Assembly (NCBI GenBank): GCA_965227255.1
Contig: CBDDFS010000003.1
Location: forward strand, 124,001-188,000
Direction of reading: 5' to 3'
Length of the DNA: 64,000 nt
Origin: CBDDFS01 sp965227255
GTDB taxonomy: Bacteria; Bacteroidota; Bacteroidia; Flavobacteriales_E; Vicingaceae
A model generated the notes under the pieces. The model was not told the origin of the DNA. It did not search any database and saw only the letters and a list, made by a program, of their open reading frames with translations. Made by a program: the position numbers and the translations under genes. Shown here one piece after another: positions 53,184 to 62,037 of this stretch. Position 1 is the stretch's first letter; every line of letters begins with the position of its first letter.

Positions 53184-54621
53184 GAAAAATCCTATTTATC
53201 ATCAAACTTGGCGTGTAATAGAACAAACTAAGCACGATGGATTTCCAAGCAACATTGTTCAATTTCGGAAGATTCTTGAACAAACGATCAAGGTTTTGCA
53301 AACCCTGTTTCCTTCGATATAATTTATGTACTCTTCGGTGCAGTTTTCGATAATATGCCTTGCTATACGGAGCCTCGTACATAACATCTAGATCATCTGA
53401 ATCAGTCCAGTTGGCCTTATCCACCAATTGGTTCTTCACCTTTTCATAAAAGCCGGTACCTGGAAGCGGATAAGAAACTGAAATACCAATGTCGTGAGGC
53501 ATAAGATCCAACATCATTTCTACCGTCTTCTCAATGTCCTCTTTTTCTTCACCCAGATAACCAAATTGCAGGAAGAAACAGATCTTGCGATCTCTGGCTT
53601 TAATTTTCTCTGTCACCTGACGGATCTGCTCTACAGTAATGCCTTTATCCATGGCATCCAGTACTTTTTGAGAACCTGACTCAGCGCCAATCCATACCTC
53701 AGACAGCCCTGAATCTACCATAGCGGTTAGATTGTTATCCTTTAGCATCAAATCGGCCCTCGACTGAATCTTATAATTGAATTGTCGATTTTCCTTTTGA
53801 ATGATCTCATTAAAGGATTGAACCCAGCCCGGTTTCAAACCAAAAATATCGTCGGTGATCCAGAATTCGTCTACACCAAAAGCATCCTGCAGATACATCA
53901 TTTCATTGACCACTCTCTCAGGTGAACGAGAATTGTATCGATTTCCATAGATAGGTTTGGCACACCAATTACATTTGTATGGACAACCCCGGGTTGTACT
54001 GATGTTTAAGGAAAAATATCCATGATTTTCCATCCAGATTTTCCTGTAGGGTGATATGTCGAGTAAGTCCCAAGAAGGATCCGGAAGATCATCTATGGTT
54101 CGGATTATTTCACGACCTCTGTTCGACACCAGCTTTCCGTCAGACAAATAAGCAATCCCCTTCACCTCACCTTTGGATCTGCCCTCTGAAATTGCACTGA
54201 CCAAATCCTTCAAACTATCTTCCCCTTCACCCAGAATTACGTAATCGAAGCCATTTTCGAGATATAAAGAAGCATGATCCGTGGAATCTGAAGACGAAAT
54301 AATGGTGAGAATGCCCATCTTCTTGGCAAACTGTCCCATTTCCATAGCAGCCTCACGCATAACTGTCAGGCACATTTTGGTCAGATAGTTGAAACCATCA
54401 TCATAAATGACCAAAACATCTATTTTATTCTTTCGAATTTCTTCCTTAAAAGCATTTGTATTCTTCTCCAGACAGTTGTCGAAAAAATGGACCTTGTCAT
54501 CTGCTTGTTTTAAGACAGCCGAGGCATAAAGACTACCCAATGGTGGATATGGCCTCTTTGCTCTCCATTGTTTTTTATCAAAGTAGTAGAAATAGGTATT
54601 TGTTACGAGGATATTTAACAC
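53167..54621 (-). CDS. B12-binding radical SAM enzyme (PYPPLG type)
   Basis: The 484-residue protein has a B12-binding domain (about 1-145, with RPYPPLGSLYASAVL and VILGEGEDS) and a radical SAM core with CPYKCNWC (C213, C217, C220). Conserved core motifs are FWITDDIFG, QSRADLM and VWIGAESGSQKV. The C-terminal roughly 80 residues are basic. It is a paralogue of the 51022 enzyme. It is the second gene of the operon, 14 bp after the nucleotidyltransferase-like gene. Substrate unknown. Confidence 0.87.
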   Translation of the reverse strand: MLNILVTNTYFYYFDKKQWRAKRPYPPLGSLYASAVLKQADDKVHFFDNCLEKNTNAFKEEIRKNKIDVLVIYDDGFNYLTKMCLTVMREAAMEMGQFAKKMGILTIISSSDSTDHASLYLENGFDYVILGEGEDSLKDLVSAISEGRSKGEVKGIAYLSDGKLVSNRGREIIRTIDDLPDPSWDLLDISPYRKIWMENHGYFSLNISTTRGCPYKCNWCAKPIYGNRYNSRSPERVVNEMMYLQDAFGVDEFWITDDIFGLKPGWVQSFNEIIQKENRQFNYKIQSRADLMLKDNNLTAMVDSGLSEVWIGAESGSQKVLDAMDKGITVEQIRQVTEKIKARDRKICFFLQFGYLGEEKEDIEKTVEMMLDLMPHDIGISVSYPLPGTGFYEKVKNQLVDKANWTDSDDLDVMYEAPYSKAYYRKLHRRVHKLYRRKQGLQNLDRLFKNLPKLNNVAWKSIVLSLFYYTPSLMINRIFHGSRS

Positions 54622-54635
54622 AACGCAGTCTTATT

Positions 54636-55562
54636 CTATGATACAGTCAATAAATCACCTTTGATCTCTTCAAAGCGATCCAATACCTTGTATTTGAAAT
54701 TTTCCGGATGATAGGTACTTTTATTTTCACTCAGTACGTAAGTCATATCTATTTCTTCCTGCTTCAAATTGCTGTGTTTTCTTCCCCAGTATCTTTCCGA
54801 CAGTGCTTTGCATCTTCTTTCAAGCCAATCACCCTTTCCACGATTCAATATGAATTCCGCGATCCATTTCAGTCCTCTCTTTCGACCCTTCGGTGTTTGC
54901 TCAAGAGAAACTTCTCTTGAATTTGGTAAATAGTCCTGTACCCAAGGATTTGACTTAAAAAATTCATCACAGGTTTCTTTGCCGTAAGTAGGAAGCAAAG
55001 TTGCAAGTTCATGCGCCGTATAAATATTGCGGTCGTCGATTTCAAGACTATTTGTATCAACGAAATAATTCAGACAAAAGAATTTATATGAATTGAAGAG
55101 GAAGATCTTTTTGAAGAAAATCAAAAGTGTTCTTGCCACCCATAACCTGCCCGGACTGGTAATTACGAAGTAATCAATATCTCCGTCTTTGTCGAGGGAA
55201 TTTTTTGACAAAGACCCCGAAATAAAGACGGCACGCACATAGGGGAAATTCCCAATGAATCTCGAGATCATCCTCGCAATTCGAAGATACTTTTCGGCTC
55301 TTTTATTGCGCTCGAGTCTGAGCTCGAAACCATGATCAAGATGATTCAGAGCATAAAATTGCCCTTCTGTTTTGACAATACCGATGTCAATCAGTTCTTT
55401 TAAAGAGGACTCCACATCTTCTGCTTTTTCAGCCACTTGATCCATTCCTTTAATAATCTCATCAAGAGACAAGGGATAAGTGAATACAGCCGAATAGGCC
55501 AGCGAATGGAGTATAGAATCTTTAAGGTCACCTCCGACGGCAAGGCTTGTTGAATCTTGCAT
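54636..55562 (-). CDS. Nucleotidyltransferase-fold protein, first gene of the radical SAM operon
   Basis: The 308-residue protein has the nucleotidyltransferase motif G-S-(x10)-D-x-D: GS at 116-117 and D128/D130 in the KDGDIDYFVI segment. A helical region with YPLS near 30 precedes it and may be a winged-helix-like domain. A helical C-terminal half follows, with GKETCDEFF and a basic GRKRGLKW segment. It may transfer a nucleotide to a small molecule or protein. It has no known family match by eye. It opens the nine-gene operon, so it is probably needed for substrate activation or regulation. Confidence 0.72.
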   Translation of the reverse strand: MQDSTSLAVGGDLKDSILHSLAYSAVFTYPLSLDEIIKGMDQVAEKAEDVESSLKELIDIGIVKTEGQFYALNHLDHGFELRLERNKRAEKYLRIARMISRFIGNFPYVRAVFISGSLSKNSLDKDGDIDYFVITSPGRLWVARTLLIFFKKIFLFNSYKFFCLNYFVDTNSLEIDDRNIYTAHELATLLPTYGKETCDEFFKSNPWVQDYLPNSREVSLEQTPKGRKRGLKWIAEFILNRGKGDWLERRCKALSERYWGRKHSNLKQEEIDMTYVLSENKSTYHPENFKYKVLDRFEEIKGDLLTVS

Positions 55563-55871
55563 ATCAAAGTGGCGAGAGACTACTTCTTAAATCTTCAAAA
55601 TCAATTAAATTCCTCGAATAGTAGAATCCTTCCTATTTTTTTCTTTTTGGTTAAACAATTTCTTTCAATCAATATTATAAAGAATTCTAATACGAAAGGT
55701 GATGTTTTAGACAGAAATGGCATTTTCAATGATTAAATAGAGGAGGCAAAAAACTATTATCCAATTCTTTTCTTTTGGAGGAATAGTTCTAATTAAACGT
55801 CGAACCTTAGGATCTATAAATCCCGTAAACATGGAATTTGGATTTCTCCTGAAATAGGTTGAGGCGGCAAC
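55563..55871. other. AT-rich intergenic region, presumed promoter of the radical SAM operon
   Basis: The roughly 310-bp region is AT-rich and free of the repeat phrases found in other spacers. I see no convincing -7 element on the minus strand, no terminator and no open frame. The operon promoter must lie here or within the gene's first bases. Confidence 0.5.
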
Positions 55872-56318
55872 TCAATATTCCTTTTTATACAAATTGTGCT
55901 GATACCGAATTTTCTCAAAATTCTTGTTACAAAGAATCATAGGTCCTCCTTCATATACTGAATAAAAGTACATCGTATCCACTTCCTGATACCTGTAATT
56001 CGGTGGGTGATGGAAATAATCCACATCCACTTCTTCGTCATTGATGGTGCAATGATTATATCGAATATAGATGGTATCGTTTTCTATGGTCCATTTACCC
56101 TTGCGCCTGATCTGTTCATCATTCATCACATCGATCATCCAGAATTCAACCGAACCATCTTTATGCAGATATAACTCTTCATGATCAGACATTCTGCCAT
56201 GAGTGTGTGGAATCATAAAATCACCGACATAAAGACCTGGAATCCTTTCGAGCGGAAAATGTTGCTGCGCATAGATCGTGGTTGAAAAGAAAATGAATAT
56301 GAATAGCAAGTACTTCAT
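55872..56318 (-). CDS. Small secreted protein of unknown function
   Basis: With the ATG at 56318 the protein has 148 residues and begins with a signal peptide (MKYLLFIFIFFSTTIYAQ). The mature part has a GLYVGDFMIPHTHG start, a W-rich beta region (SVEFWMIDV, GKWTIENDTIYI) and several His and Tyr residues. The pattern, with a strand-turn GKWT...IY repeat, recalls lipocalin-like small secreted proteins but is not a sure match. It is a single gene between repeat-rich spacers. Confidence 0.7.
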   Translation of the reverse strand: MKYLLFIFIFFSTTIYAQQHFPLERIPGLYVGDFMIPHTHGRMSDHEELYLHKDGSVEFWMIDVMNDEQIRRKGKWTIENDTIYIRYNHCTINDEEVDVDYFHHPPNYRYQEVDTMYFYSVYEGGPMILCNKNFEKIRYQHNLYKKEY

Positions 56319-56424
56319 TGACAATTTGTCTATCCAATAAAAATAAGAATCTCGGTTCAATGAAAAGCGAAGGGTTTGGAGGTTGAAGTGTTTTGAGAAT
56401 ACGATTTAAAGTCAGAAGTCAGAA

Positions 56425-56526
56425 GAAAAAAGTCAAAAGTCAAAAGACCCGATTTGTCACTTCGAGTGATTCTGCGAAAGCAGAATTGTATCGAGAAGCG
56501 GACAAATCGAAATAAAAAAAGGCCTT
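56425..56526. repeat. 102-bp direct repeat, copy 1
   Basis: It is identical base for base with 56661-56762, starting GAAAAAAGTC and ending GGCCTT. The central hairpin (about 56459-56500) has a GAAA loop. Confidence 0.85.
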
Positions 56527-56660
56527 GGCTTGTGCCCCGTAGAAAACAAGGGAATTCGGAATTTTGAATATGGAATTCGGAATTCGGATATTTTCATTCT
56601 GCATTAAATGAGCGTGGAAATTACAGCTTGAATGAGACACCTATAGGTCAGAAGTCGAAG

Positions 56661-56762
56661 GAAAAAAGTCAAAAGTCAAAAGACCCGATTTGTCACTTCG
56701 AGTGATTCTGCGAAAGCAGAATTGTATCGAGAAGCGGACAAATCGAAATAAAAAAAGGCCTT
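56661..56762. repeat. 102-bp direct repeat, copy 2
   Basis: It is an identical copy of 56425-56526, 236 bp downstream. Confidence 0.85.
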
Positions 56763-56949
56763 AGCAGCAGCGCCAAAACCCTGCGCGGCAAGCGCACATG
56801 TATTGAAGAATCATCGCAATTCATTCCGCAAAAGCGGACAAAAAACAAGCCCTCTGCAAGAGAAAAAAATAATTTAACCATGCGCGAAGCGTTAATTACT
56901 TTTAACAAGTGTAAACGAAGTTTTAAATTGTTAACTCATGTTAATTAAA

Positions 56950-56980
56950 TTGGCATTTGCATTTTGAAATTTCATATTTG
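56950..56980 (+). promoter_or_regulatory. Promoter candidate of the ABC export operon
   Basis: TTG at 56950-56952, a 20-bp spacer and CATATTTG at 56973-56980 (7 of 8 matches to TAnnTTTG) lie only 4 nt before the ATG at 56985. If used, the mRNA would be leaderless or nearly so. Confidence 0.35.
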
Positions 56981-56984
56981 ATCC

Positions 56985-57674
56985 ATGTCTTCCAATGTCA
57001 TTGAACTCATCGATGTATCGCGCTACTATCCCAACGGACAAGTACATGCTTTGCGCAACATCAATATGCAGGTAGATAAGGGAGATTATATTTCCATCAT
57101 CGGTGCTTCGGGATCAGGAAAGTCTACCCTTCTGAATATTTTAGGATGTCTGGATATCGGAAACTCCGGTCAGTACAAGCTCAATGGCATTGCCGTAAAC
57201 CAGCTCGATAACGAAGAGCTGGCTGCTATACGGAATCGTGAGATTGGCTTTGTTTTTCAGATGTTCCACCTTCTCAAGGATCATACAGCATTGGATAATG
57301 TAATGCTGCCTCTGCTCTATGCCGGCATGGATCTTCCAAGTGCCCGGGACAAGGCAGAATCTTATCTGGAAAAAGTGGAAATGCAGGATAGAAGCAAGCA
57401 TAAACCTTTTGAGATGTCGGGTGGACAACAACAACGCATAGCCATTGCCCGTGCGCTGGTAAATGAGCCGTCCATTATTCTGGCCGACGAACCCACAGGT
57501 AACCTCGACACAAAGACTACATCCGAGATCATGAAGTTGATCAGTGAGATTCAAAGCACAGGAACAACTGTGGTTTATATTACCCACGAGGATGAAATCG
57601 CGCGAATGGCAAACCGCACCATTACGGTAAGAGATGGAGAAATTGAAAAAGACCAACTAAATTCAACACAGTGA
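56985..57674 (+). CDS. ABC transporter ATP-binding protein (MacB/LolD type)
   Basis: The 229-residue ATPase has all motifs: Walker A GASGSGKST (about 40-48), Q-loop FVFQMFHLL, signature MSGGQQQR, Walker B IILADEPTGNLD and the H-loop in YITHEDE. Size and sequence match the stand-alone ATPases that pair with FtsX-like permeases. It is the first of four genes; the next (adaptor) starts with a GTG overlapping its stop (GTGA). It should drive mechanical export by the periplasmic tripartite pump through its permease at 58900. Confidence 0.92.
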   Translation: MSSNVIELIDVSRYYPNGQVHALRNINMQVDKGDYISIIGASGSGKSTLLNILGCLDIGNSGQYKLNGIAVNQLDNEELAAIRNREIGFVFQMFHLLKDHTALDNVMLPLLYAGMDLPSARDKAESYLEKVEMQDRSKHKPFEMSGGQQQRIAIARALVNEPSIILADEPTGNLDTKTTSEIMKLISEIQSTGTTVVYITHEDEIARMANRTITVRDGEIEKDQLNSTQ

Positions 57675-58903
57675 AAAGAAAACAAATCATCCGATATGGA
57701 GGAATCGCCCTGGGAGTGATCCTGCTATTATCCTTTATCTTCAGCGGCTCCGAGGACGGGGATAGTCTCAGTGCCACAGCTGAATATGGCATGTTTAGTA
57801 ACGACGTGGCCGCCTCAGGCGAACTGATCGCTTCGAGCTCAGAAAAGATCATGGGACCTGCCGACGGTATGCGCTCGGTGGGAATCTGGTCGGTGAACAT
57901 CACAGATCTTATTGATGAAGGCACGGCCGTAGATTCCGGGGATTACATCGCCACCCTGGATCGGGACGAGATTGGAACCAAACTCAAGGAAAATGAGATT
58001 GAAGTGCAGAAAGCACAGTCAGTTTATATTCAAACCAAGCTGGATACTTCTCTCAAATTACGAGAAGCTAGAAATGAATTGGCCAACCTGAAATTCGCCA
58101 TGGAAGAGGCCAAGATTGTGGTAGAAGAATCGGAATTCGAGCCTCCTGCCACCATTCGAAAGAATGAAATAGCCTACGACAAGGCCAAGATCCAGTATGA
58201 GCAGACGCAAGAGAACTTTGTCTTGAAGAGAAAACAATTTGAAGCCAAAATGCAGGAGGCTCAGGCTACTCTCGATCAGGTTCTCAAGAAACAGGAACGC
58301 ATCATATCCATCATGGATAAGTTCGTGATAAAGGCACCTAAATCGGGTGTGCTCATCTATTCCAGGAATTGGGATGGGAAAAAGATTGTTGTGGGATCTC
58401 GGATCAATGCGTGGAATCCCATTGTGGCTGAACTACCAAACCTTACACAGATGAAGTCACGGACCTATGTGAATGAGGTTGATATTGGCAAAGTGAAAGA
58501 AGATCAGGTTGTTGAGATCGGACTGGATGGAGTTCCGGGCAAAACACTTACAGGAAAAGTAGAATACGTTGCTACCATTGGTGAGCAGTTATCGAATGTA
58601 GGTGCCAAGGTTTTTGAAGTCAGCATTGTCGTTGATCAAAGCGACTCCACCCTCCTACCAGGAATGAGTACGAGTAACAAGATCATTGTCGAGAATATGG
58701 ATAGCGTTCTTTTAATACCACTTGAATGCATCTTCACAGAAGATTCGGCCAATTATGTATTTGTCAAGGGTTCGTATTCGGTAGACAAGGTTGAGGTTAA
58801 AACCGGACAATCGAATCAAAACTTCATAGTGGTTGAAGAAGGCCTGGAAGAAGGCGACGAAGTTCTTTTTCAAAATCCTGAAACCGAAAAAGAAGAATCT
58901 TGA
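57671..58903 (+). CDS. HlyD/MacA-type periplasmic adaptor
   Basis: The 410-residue protein has an N-terminal membrane helix (about 8-28), a barrel-type region before and after a coiled coil (about 100-215, rich in Glu, Lys and Leu), a lipoyl-like segment FVIKAPKSGVLIY, and the C-terminal beta part with VPGKTLTGKVEYV and LLPGMSTSNKI. The start is a GTG at 57671 that overlaps the stop of the ATPase gene; the next gene's TTG overlaps its own stop. It links the permease to the outer-membrane TolC-like channel. Confidence 0.9.
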   Translation: MKRKQIIRYGGIALGVILLLSFIFSGSEDGDSLSATAEYGMFSNDVAASGELIASSSEKIMGPADGMRSVGIWSVNITDLIDEGTAVDSGDYIATLDRDEIGTKLKENEIEVQKAQSVYIQTKLDTSLKLREARNELANLKFAMEEAKIVVEESEFEPPATIRKNEIAYDKAKIQYEQTQENFVLKRKQFEAKMQEAQATLDQVLKKQERIISIMDKFVIKAPKSGVLIYSRNWDGKKIVVGSRINAWNPIVAELPNLTQMKSRTYVNEVDIGKVKEDQVVEIGLDGVPGKTLTGKVEYVATIGEQLSNVGAKVFEVSIVVDQSDSTLLPGMSTSNKIIVENMDSVLLIPLECIFTEDSANYVFVKGSYSVDKVEVKTGQSNQNFIVVEEGLEEGDEVLFQNPETEKEES

Positions 58904-60231
58904 AACTGAATCTCTCCAAGTTACAGCTCAGCTTCAATTTCGCCGTCAAGGCCCTTGCTGAGAACAAATTCAGGGCCATGCTTACGGCCTTGGGTATCAT
59001 CTTTGGTGTGGCCGCTGTGATCGCTATGCTGGCCATAGGTAAGGGTGCCGAACAGGAGATCATGGAACAGATCAAACGTGTTGGTAGTAACAACATCATC
59101 GTGCAGAAAAAACTACTTAACGAAGGAAAGGAAGAAGGTGATGGTTCTAAAAAGGAATACATCCTATCCAATGGTCTAACCCTGGATGACATTTCAGGCA
59201 TGGAAGAAGTCATTCCGGGCATTGATAAGGTTTCTCCTGAACTGGCTTATGAAAGCTTCGTCATGTATGGAAGCAGATCTTCAGATCTACGCCTTGTCGG
59301 TGTTGGCGCAGAGTATTTCGACATGTTCAACTATATTTTATTGGAAGGAAAGTTCTTTGCAAGTCAGCATGTAGTTGATTCAAAACCTGTCTGTGTCATC
59401 GGCCAATCGGTCAAGAAAAAGATCTTCGCCAATGAAGATCCTATTGGAAAGAAGATCAAATGCGGCAACATCTGGTTTGAGGTCTTGGGTGTGATCAAGA
59501 CCAGCTCATCGGAGGACAATTCTGAGATCCTGGGTATCCGCGATCCAGATGATGATATCTACCTCCCTATTACGTCAATGCTACTTCGGTATAAGAACAA
59601 AAACCTGATCACGAAGAAAGTCGTTGAGCAGAACAACAGCGAAGACGATGAGGAAAATGGTGCAACAAAGGAAGCCGTCGACTATCATCAGATCGACAAG
59701 ATCATTATTCAGATCAAGCAGACAGAACAGTTAAAGCAGATCGCCAATATTGTATCAAGATATTTGTACAGAACCCATGCCAAAACCTTTGATTTTGAGA
59801 TTCACATTCCTGAATTGCTTTTGAAACAACAGCAGCGGAGTAAGGCAATCTTTAACATCGTATTGGGTGTGATCGCCGGAATATCACTGCTGGTAGGTGG
59901 AATTGGCATTATGAACATCATGCTGGCCTCTGTAATGGAACGTATCAAGGAAATTGGTGTAAGGATGGCCATTGGAGCTTCGGAAAAAGATATTGTTCTA
60001 CAATTCGTTTTGGAATCAGTGGTATTGAGTCTTAGTGGCGGAATTGCCGGCATCTTCCTGGGAATGATTATCTCCTTTGCCATAGAACAGATCACTGGTA
60101 TTCTGACCATCATAACCTTCTTCTCCGTCGTCTTGTCATTTGGTGTTTCTGTATTGATCGGAATTGTCTTCGGAATCATGCCGGCCAAAAGAGCGGCAAA
60201 ACAAGATCCAGTAGTTTCTCTAAGAAATTGA
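58900..60231 (+). CDS. MacB/FtsX-type ABC permease
   Basis: The 443-residue protein begins with a TTG (58900) overlapping the adaptor stop; no ATG near the family start is available. The N-terminus has the MacB signature ALAENKFRAMLTALGIIFGVAAVIAM, followed by a periplasmic domain with an acidic insert (QNNSEDDEENG, about 250). The C-terminus has three membrane helices with the FtsX motif IMLASVMERIKEIGVRMAIGAS and ends KQDPVVSLRN. It forms the inner-membrane core of the export pump with the ATPase at 56985. Confidence 0.92.
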   Translation: MKLNLSKLQLSFNFAVKALAENKFRAMLTALGIIFGVAAVIAMLAIGKGAEQEIMEQIKRVGSNNIIVQKKLLNEGKEEGDGSKKEYILSNGLTLDDISGMEEVIPGIDKVSPELAYESFVMYGSRSSDLRLVGVGAEYFDMFNYILLEGKFFASQHVVDSKPVCVIGQSVKKKIFANEDPIGKKIKCGNIWFEVLGVIKTSSSEDNSEILGIRDPDDDIYLPITSMLLRYKNKNLITKKVVEQNNSEDDEENGATKEAVDYHQIDKIIIQIKQTEQLKQIANIVSRYLYRTHAKTFDFEIHIPELLLKQQQRSKAIFNIVLGVIAGISLLVGGIGIMNIMLASVMERIKEIGVRMAIGASEKDIVLQFVLESVVLSLSGGIAGIFLGMIISFAIEQITGILTIITFFSVVLSFGVSVLIGIVFGIMPAKRAAKQDPVVSLRN

Positions 60232-60233
60232 TT

Positions 60234-61703
60234 ATGAAATATTTAACTTCCTTCTTAAGTCTGATTACAATATCTCTCTGCCTTGTTGCACAGTCAGACA
60301 CAACGAGCCTTACCCTCTTCAAGGCCATTGAAGTGGCTCAGAATGAAACGAACAGTGCTCAACGAATCGAACACAACTTCAATTCGAGCATGTGGAATTA
60401 CAAGATCTTCCGGGCTACGATGAAACCCACCGTTGATCTATTGGGAACCCTTCCCGATTTTACAAGGGCCATTACTCCTCAGTTACTGCCTGATGGAACG
60501 CAGGACTTCATCTCATACAACAACTGGAATACAGATTTGAATCTTAGGATAACACAAGCCTTGCCAGCAACGGGTGGACAGATCTTTATCAATTCCAATA
60601 TCCAACGTATCATCAACATCGAATTGGAAGAGAATGCGGAATCCTACTTTACCAATCCCATCTCCATCGGTTTCAGTCAGGAATTGACAGGATTCAATCA
60701 ATTCAGATGGCTTCGACAAACCGAGCCTATGAGACTGGAAGAAGCAAACCGGGAACAAGTTGAGAAACGGGAAGAATTGGCCATGCAAGTCGTTCAGGCC
60801 TATTTTAACTACCTGTTGGCCCAGGATCAGTTGAGGGTGGCTGAGAACAACTTAAAGAACAACCAGGAACTCTTTCGAATTGCCAAAGGTCGATACAATC
60901 TGGGGAAAATAGCTGAGAATGATCTCTTACAGATGGAATTAAGTGTATTGGATGCCTCCATCACGGTAGAGAATTCGCTGATAGCCTTGCAACGTAACAG
61001 GAATGACCTTTTTAGCATGCTCAATATTACCGATGATGTTCAACTCAGACTGATTATCCCGGAAGACATTCAGACCTTGAATGTAGATCCAGAGCATGCC
61101 TTGCAAGAAGCACTCAGTAATCGAAAAGACATCATTGGATTCCAACGAAGATTGATCGAGGCCGACATGATGGTCGCACAAGCAAGGGCAGATAAACGGC
61201 TTCAATTGACACTTTTCGGATCCTTTGGTTTGAACCAGACAGGTTCTACTTTCCAGGAAGCCTACACCGATCCCTTGGATCAAGAAAGATTACGCTTGGG
61301 AGTGGCCATCCCTATTTACGATGGATCCACCGGAAGGTCGAACTACAAGATTGCCCAATCAGAAAGAGATGTTACCAACTCAGATATTGCGGAGCTGCGT
61401 CGAGGATTTGAAAGAGATGTAAAACTCAAAGCACGTGAAATCCGTCTGCTAGATCTGCAGATTCAAACAGCCGCAAAGACAGATACCATTGCTTCTCGTA
61501 GATACGAGATTTCTCGTCAGCGTTATATGCAGGGAAAGATTGATATCACAGAACTAAACCTATCACAGCGTTCCAAAGACGAAGCCCGTCGAATGTATCT
61601 AATGGCACTGCAGGAATACTGGGTTTCTTACTATCGCCTTCGAATGCTCACCCTTTATGACTACCGAGCCGATAGAAGACTTTATAAGAGGATGGAGGAA
61701 TGA
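60234..61703 (+). CDS. TolC-family outer-membrane efflux protein
   Basis: The 489-residue protein has a signal peptide (MKYLTSFLSLITISLCLVAQ) and two repeats of the TolC helical-barrel layout. Periodic Gln/Glu/Leu-rich helices include VVQAYFNYLLAQDQLRVAE and a DLLQMELSVLDA segment. A second half follows with GRSNYKIAQSERDV. I start at ATG 60234; an in-frame TTG 6 bp upstream overlaps the permease stop. It forms the outer-membrane channel of the tripartite pump. Substrates could be macrolides, peptides or lipoproteins; the sequence does not say. Confidence 0.9.
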   Translation: MKYLTSFLSLITISLCLVAQSDTTSLTLFKAIEVAQNETNSAQRIEHNFNSSMWNYKIFRATMKPTVDLLGTLPDFTRAITPQLLPDGTQDFISYNNWNTDLNLRITQALPATGGQIFINSNIQRIINIELEENAESYFTNPISIGFSQELTGFNQFRWLRQTEPMRLEEANREQVEKREELAMQVVQAYFNYLLAQDQLRVAENNLKNNQELFRIAKGRYNLGKIAENDLLQMELSVLDASITVENSLIALQRNRNDLFSMLNITDDVQLRLIIPEDIQTLNVDPEHALQEALSNRKDIIGFQRRLIEADMMVAQARADKRLQLTLFGSFGLNQTGSTFQEAYTDPLDQERLRLGVAIPIYDGSTGRSNYKIAQSERDVTNSDIAELRRGFERDVKLKAREIRLLDLQIQTAAKTDTIASRRYEISRQRYMQGKIDITELNLSQRSKDEARRMYLMALQEYWVSYYRLRMLTLYDYRADRRLYKRMEE

Positions 61704-61869
61704 TATTTTGTGGAATGTCAGAAGAAAAAAGTCAGAAGTCAGAAGAAAAAAGTGAACGGATAAAAGCTCAGGGGAAAAGACCTTACAGAACGCGCTTTTA
61801 GACCAATTTAGCAGAGATCAACGATCAGAGTTCGTAAATCCACTGAGCGCCGGAAACACAGCTTCAGCG

Positions 61870-61897
61870 CCCGCCCGGCTAACACCATTCGGACGGG
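61870..61897. repeat. 28-bp GC-rich palindromic insert (type 3) inside R1
   Basis: It runs from CCCGCCCG to CGGACGGG, between CTTCAGCG and GGCCAGCG. Deleting it gives the uninterrupted R1 sequence at 21776, 37017 and 38277. Confidence 0.8.
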
Positions 61898-61996
61898 GGC
61901 CAGCGCAGGAGAGAGAAGCGCCGGGACCAGGAATTGCGTTGGCACTGCGGGTAAGGTGCTTCGATGAGGGCGGATAGCATTGAAGCTGTGAAGATT

Positions 61997-62037
61997 CCCG
62001 CCTGCCGGCGCCTAGGTCTTGCGCTCTGGCGGGCAGG
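61997..62037. repeat. 41-bp GC-rich palindromic insert (type 2) inside R1
   Basis: It runs from CCCGCCTGCCGG to GGCGGGCAGG, splitting GAAGATT / TTTTGCTTC. The uninterrupted GAAGATTTTTTGCTTC is present in R1 copies near 37167 and 38377. The T count (2+4 against 6) shows no target duplication. Confidence 0.8.

Larger units (their letters stand above)
56319..56984. repeat. Intergenic region with a duplicated 102-bp hairpin repeat and a partial R2
   Basis: Two identical 102-bp blocks lie at 56425-56526 and 56661-56762. Each contains a hairpin with outer arms CTTCGAG/TCGAGAAG and inner arms ATTCTGC/GCAGAAT. A partial R2-like stretch follows near 56755-56860. From 56867 the sequence turns AT-rich. 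No gene is seen. Confidence 0.75.

Noticed and set aside
45095..55562. RiPP biosynthesis cluster
   Set aside because: One SPASM enzyme is present but no small precursor gene, peptidase or exporter lies in the operon.
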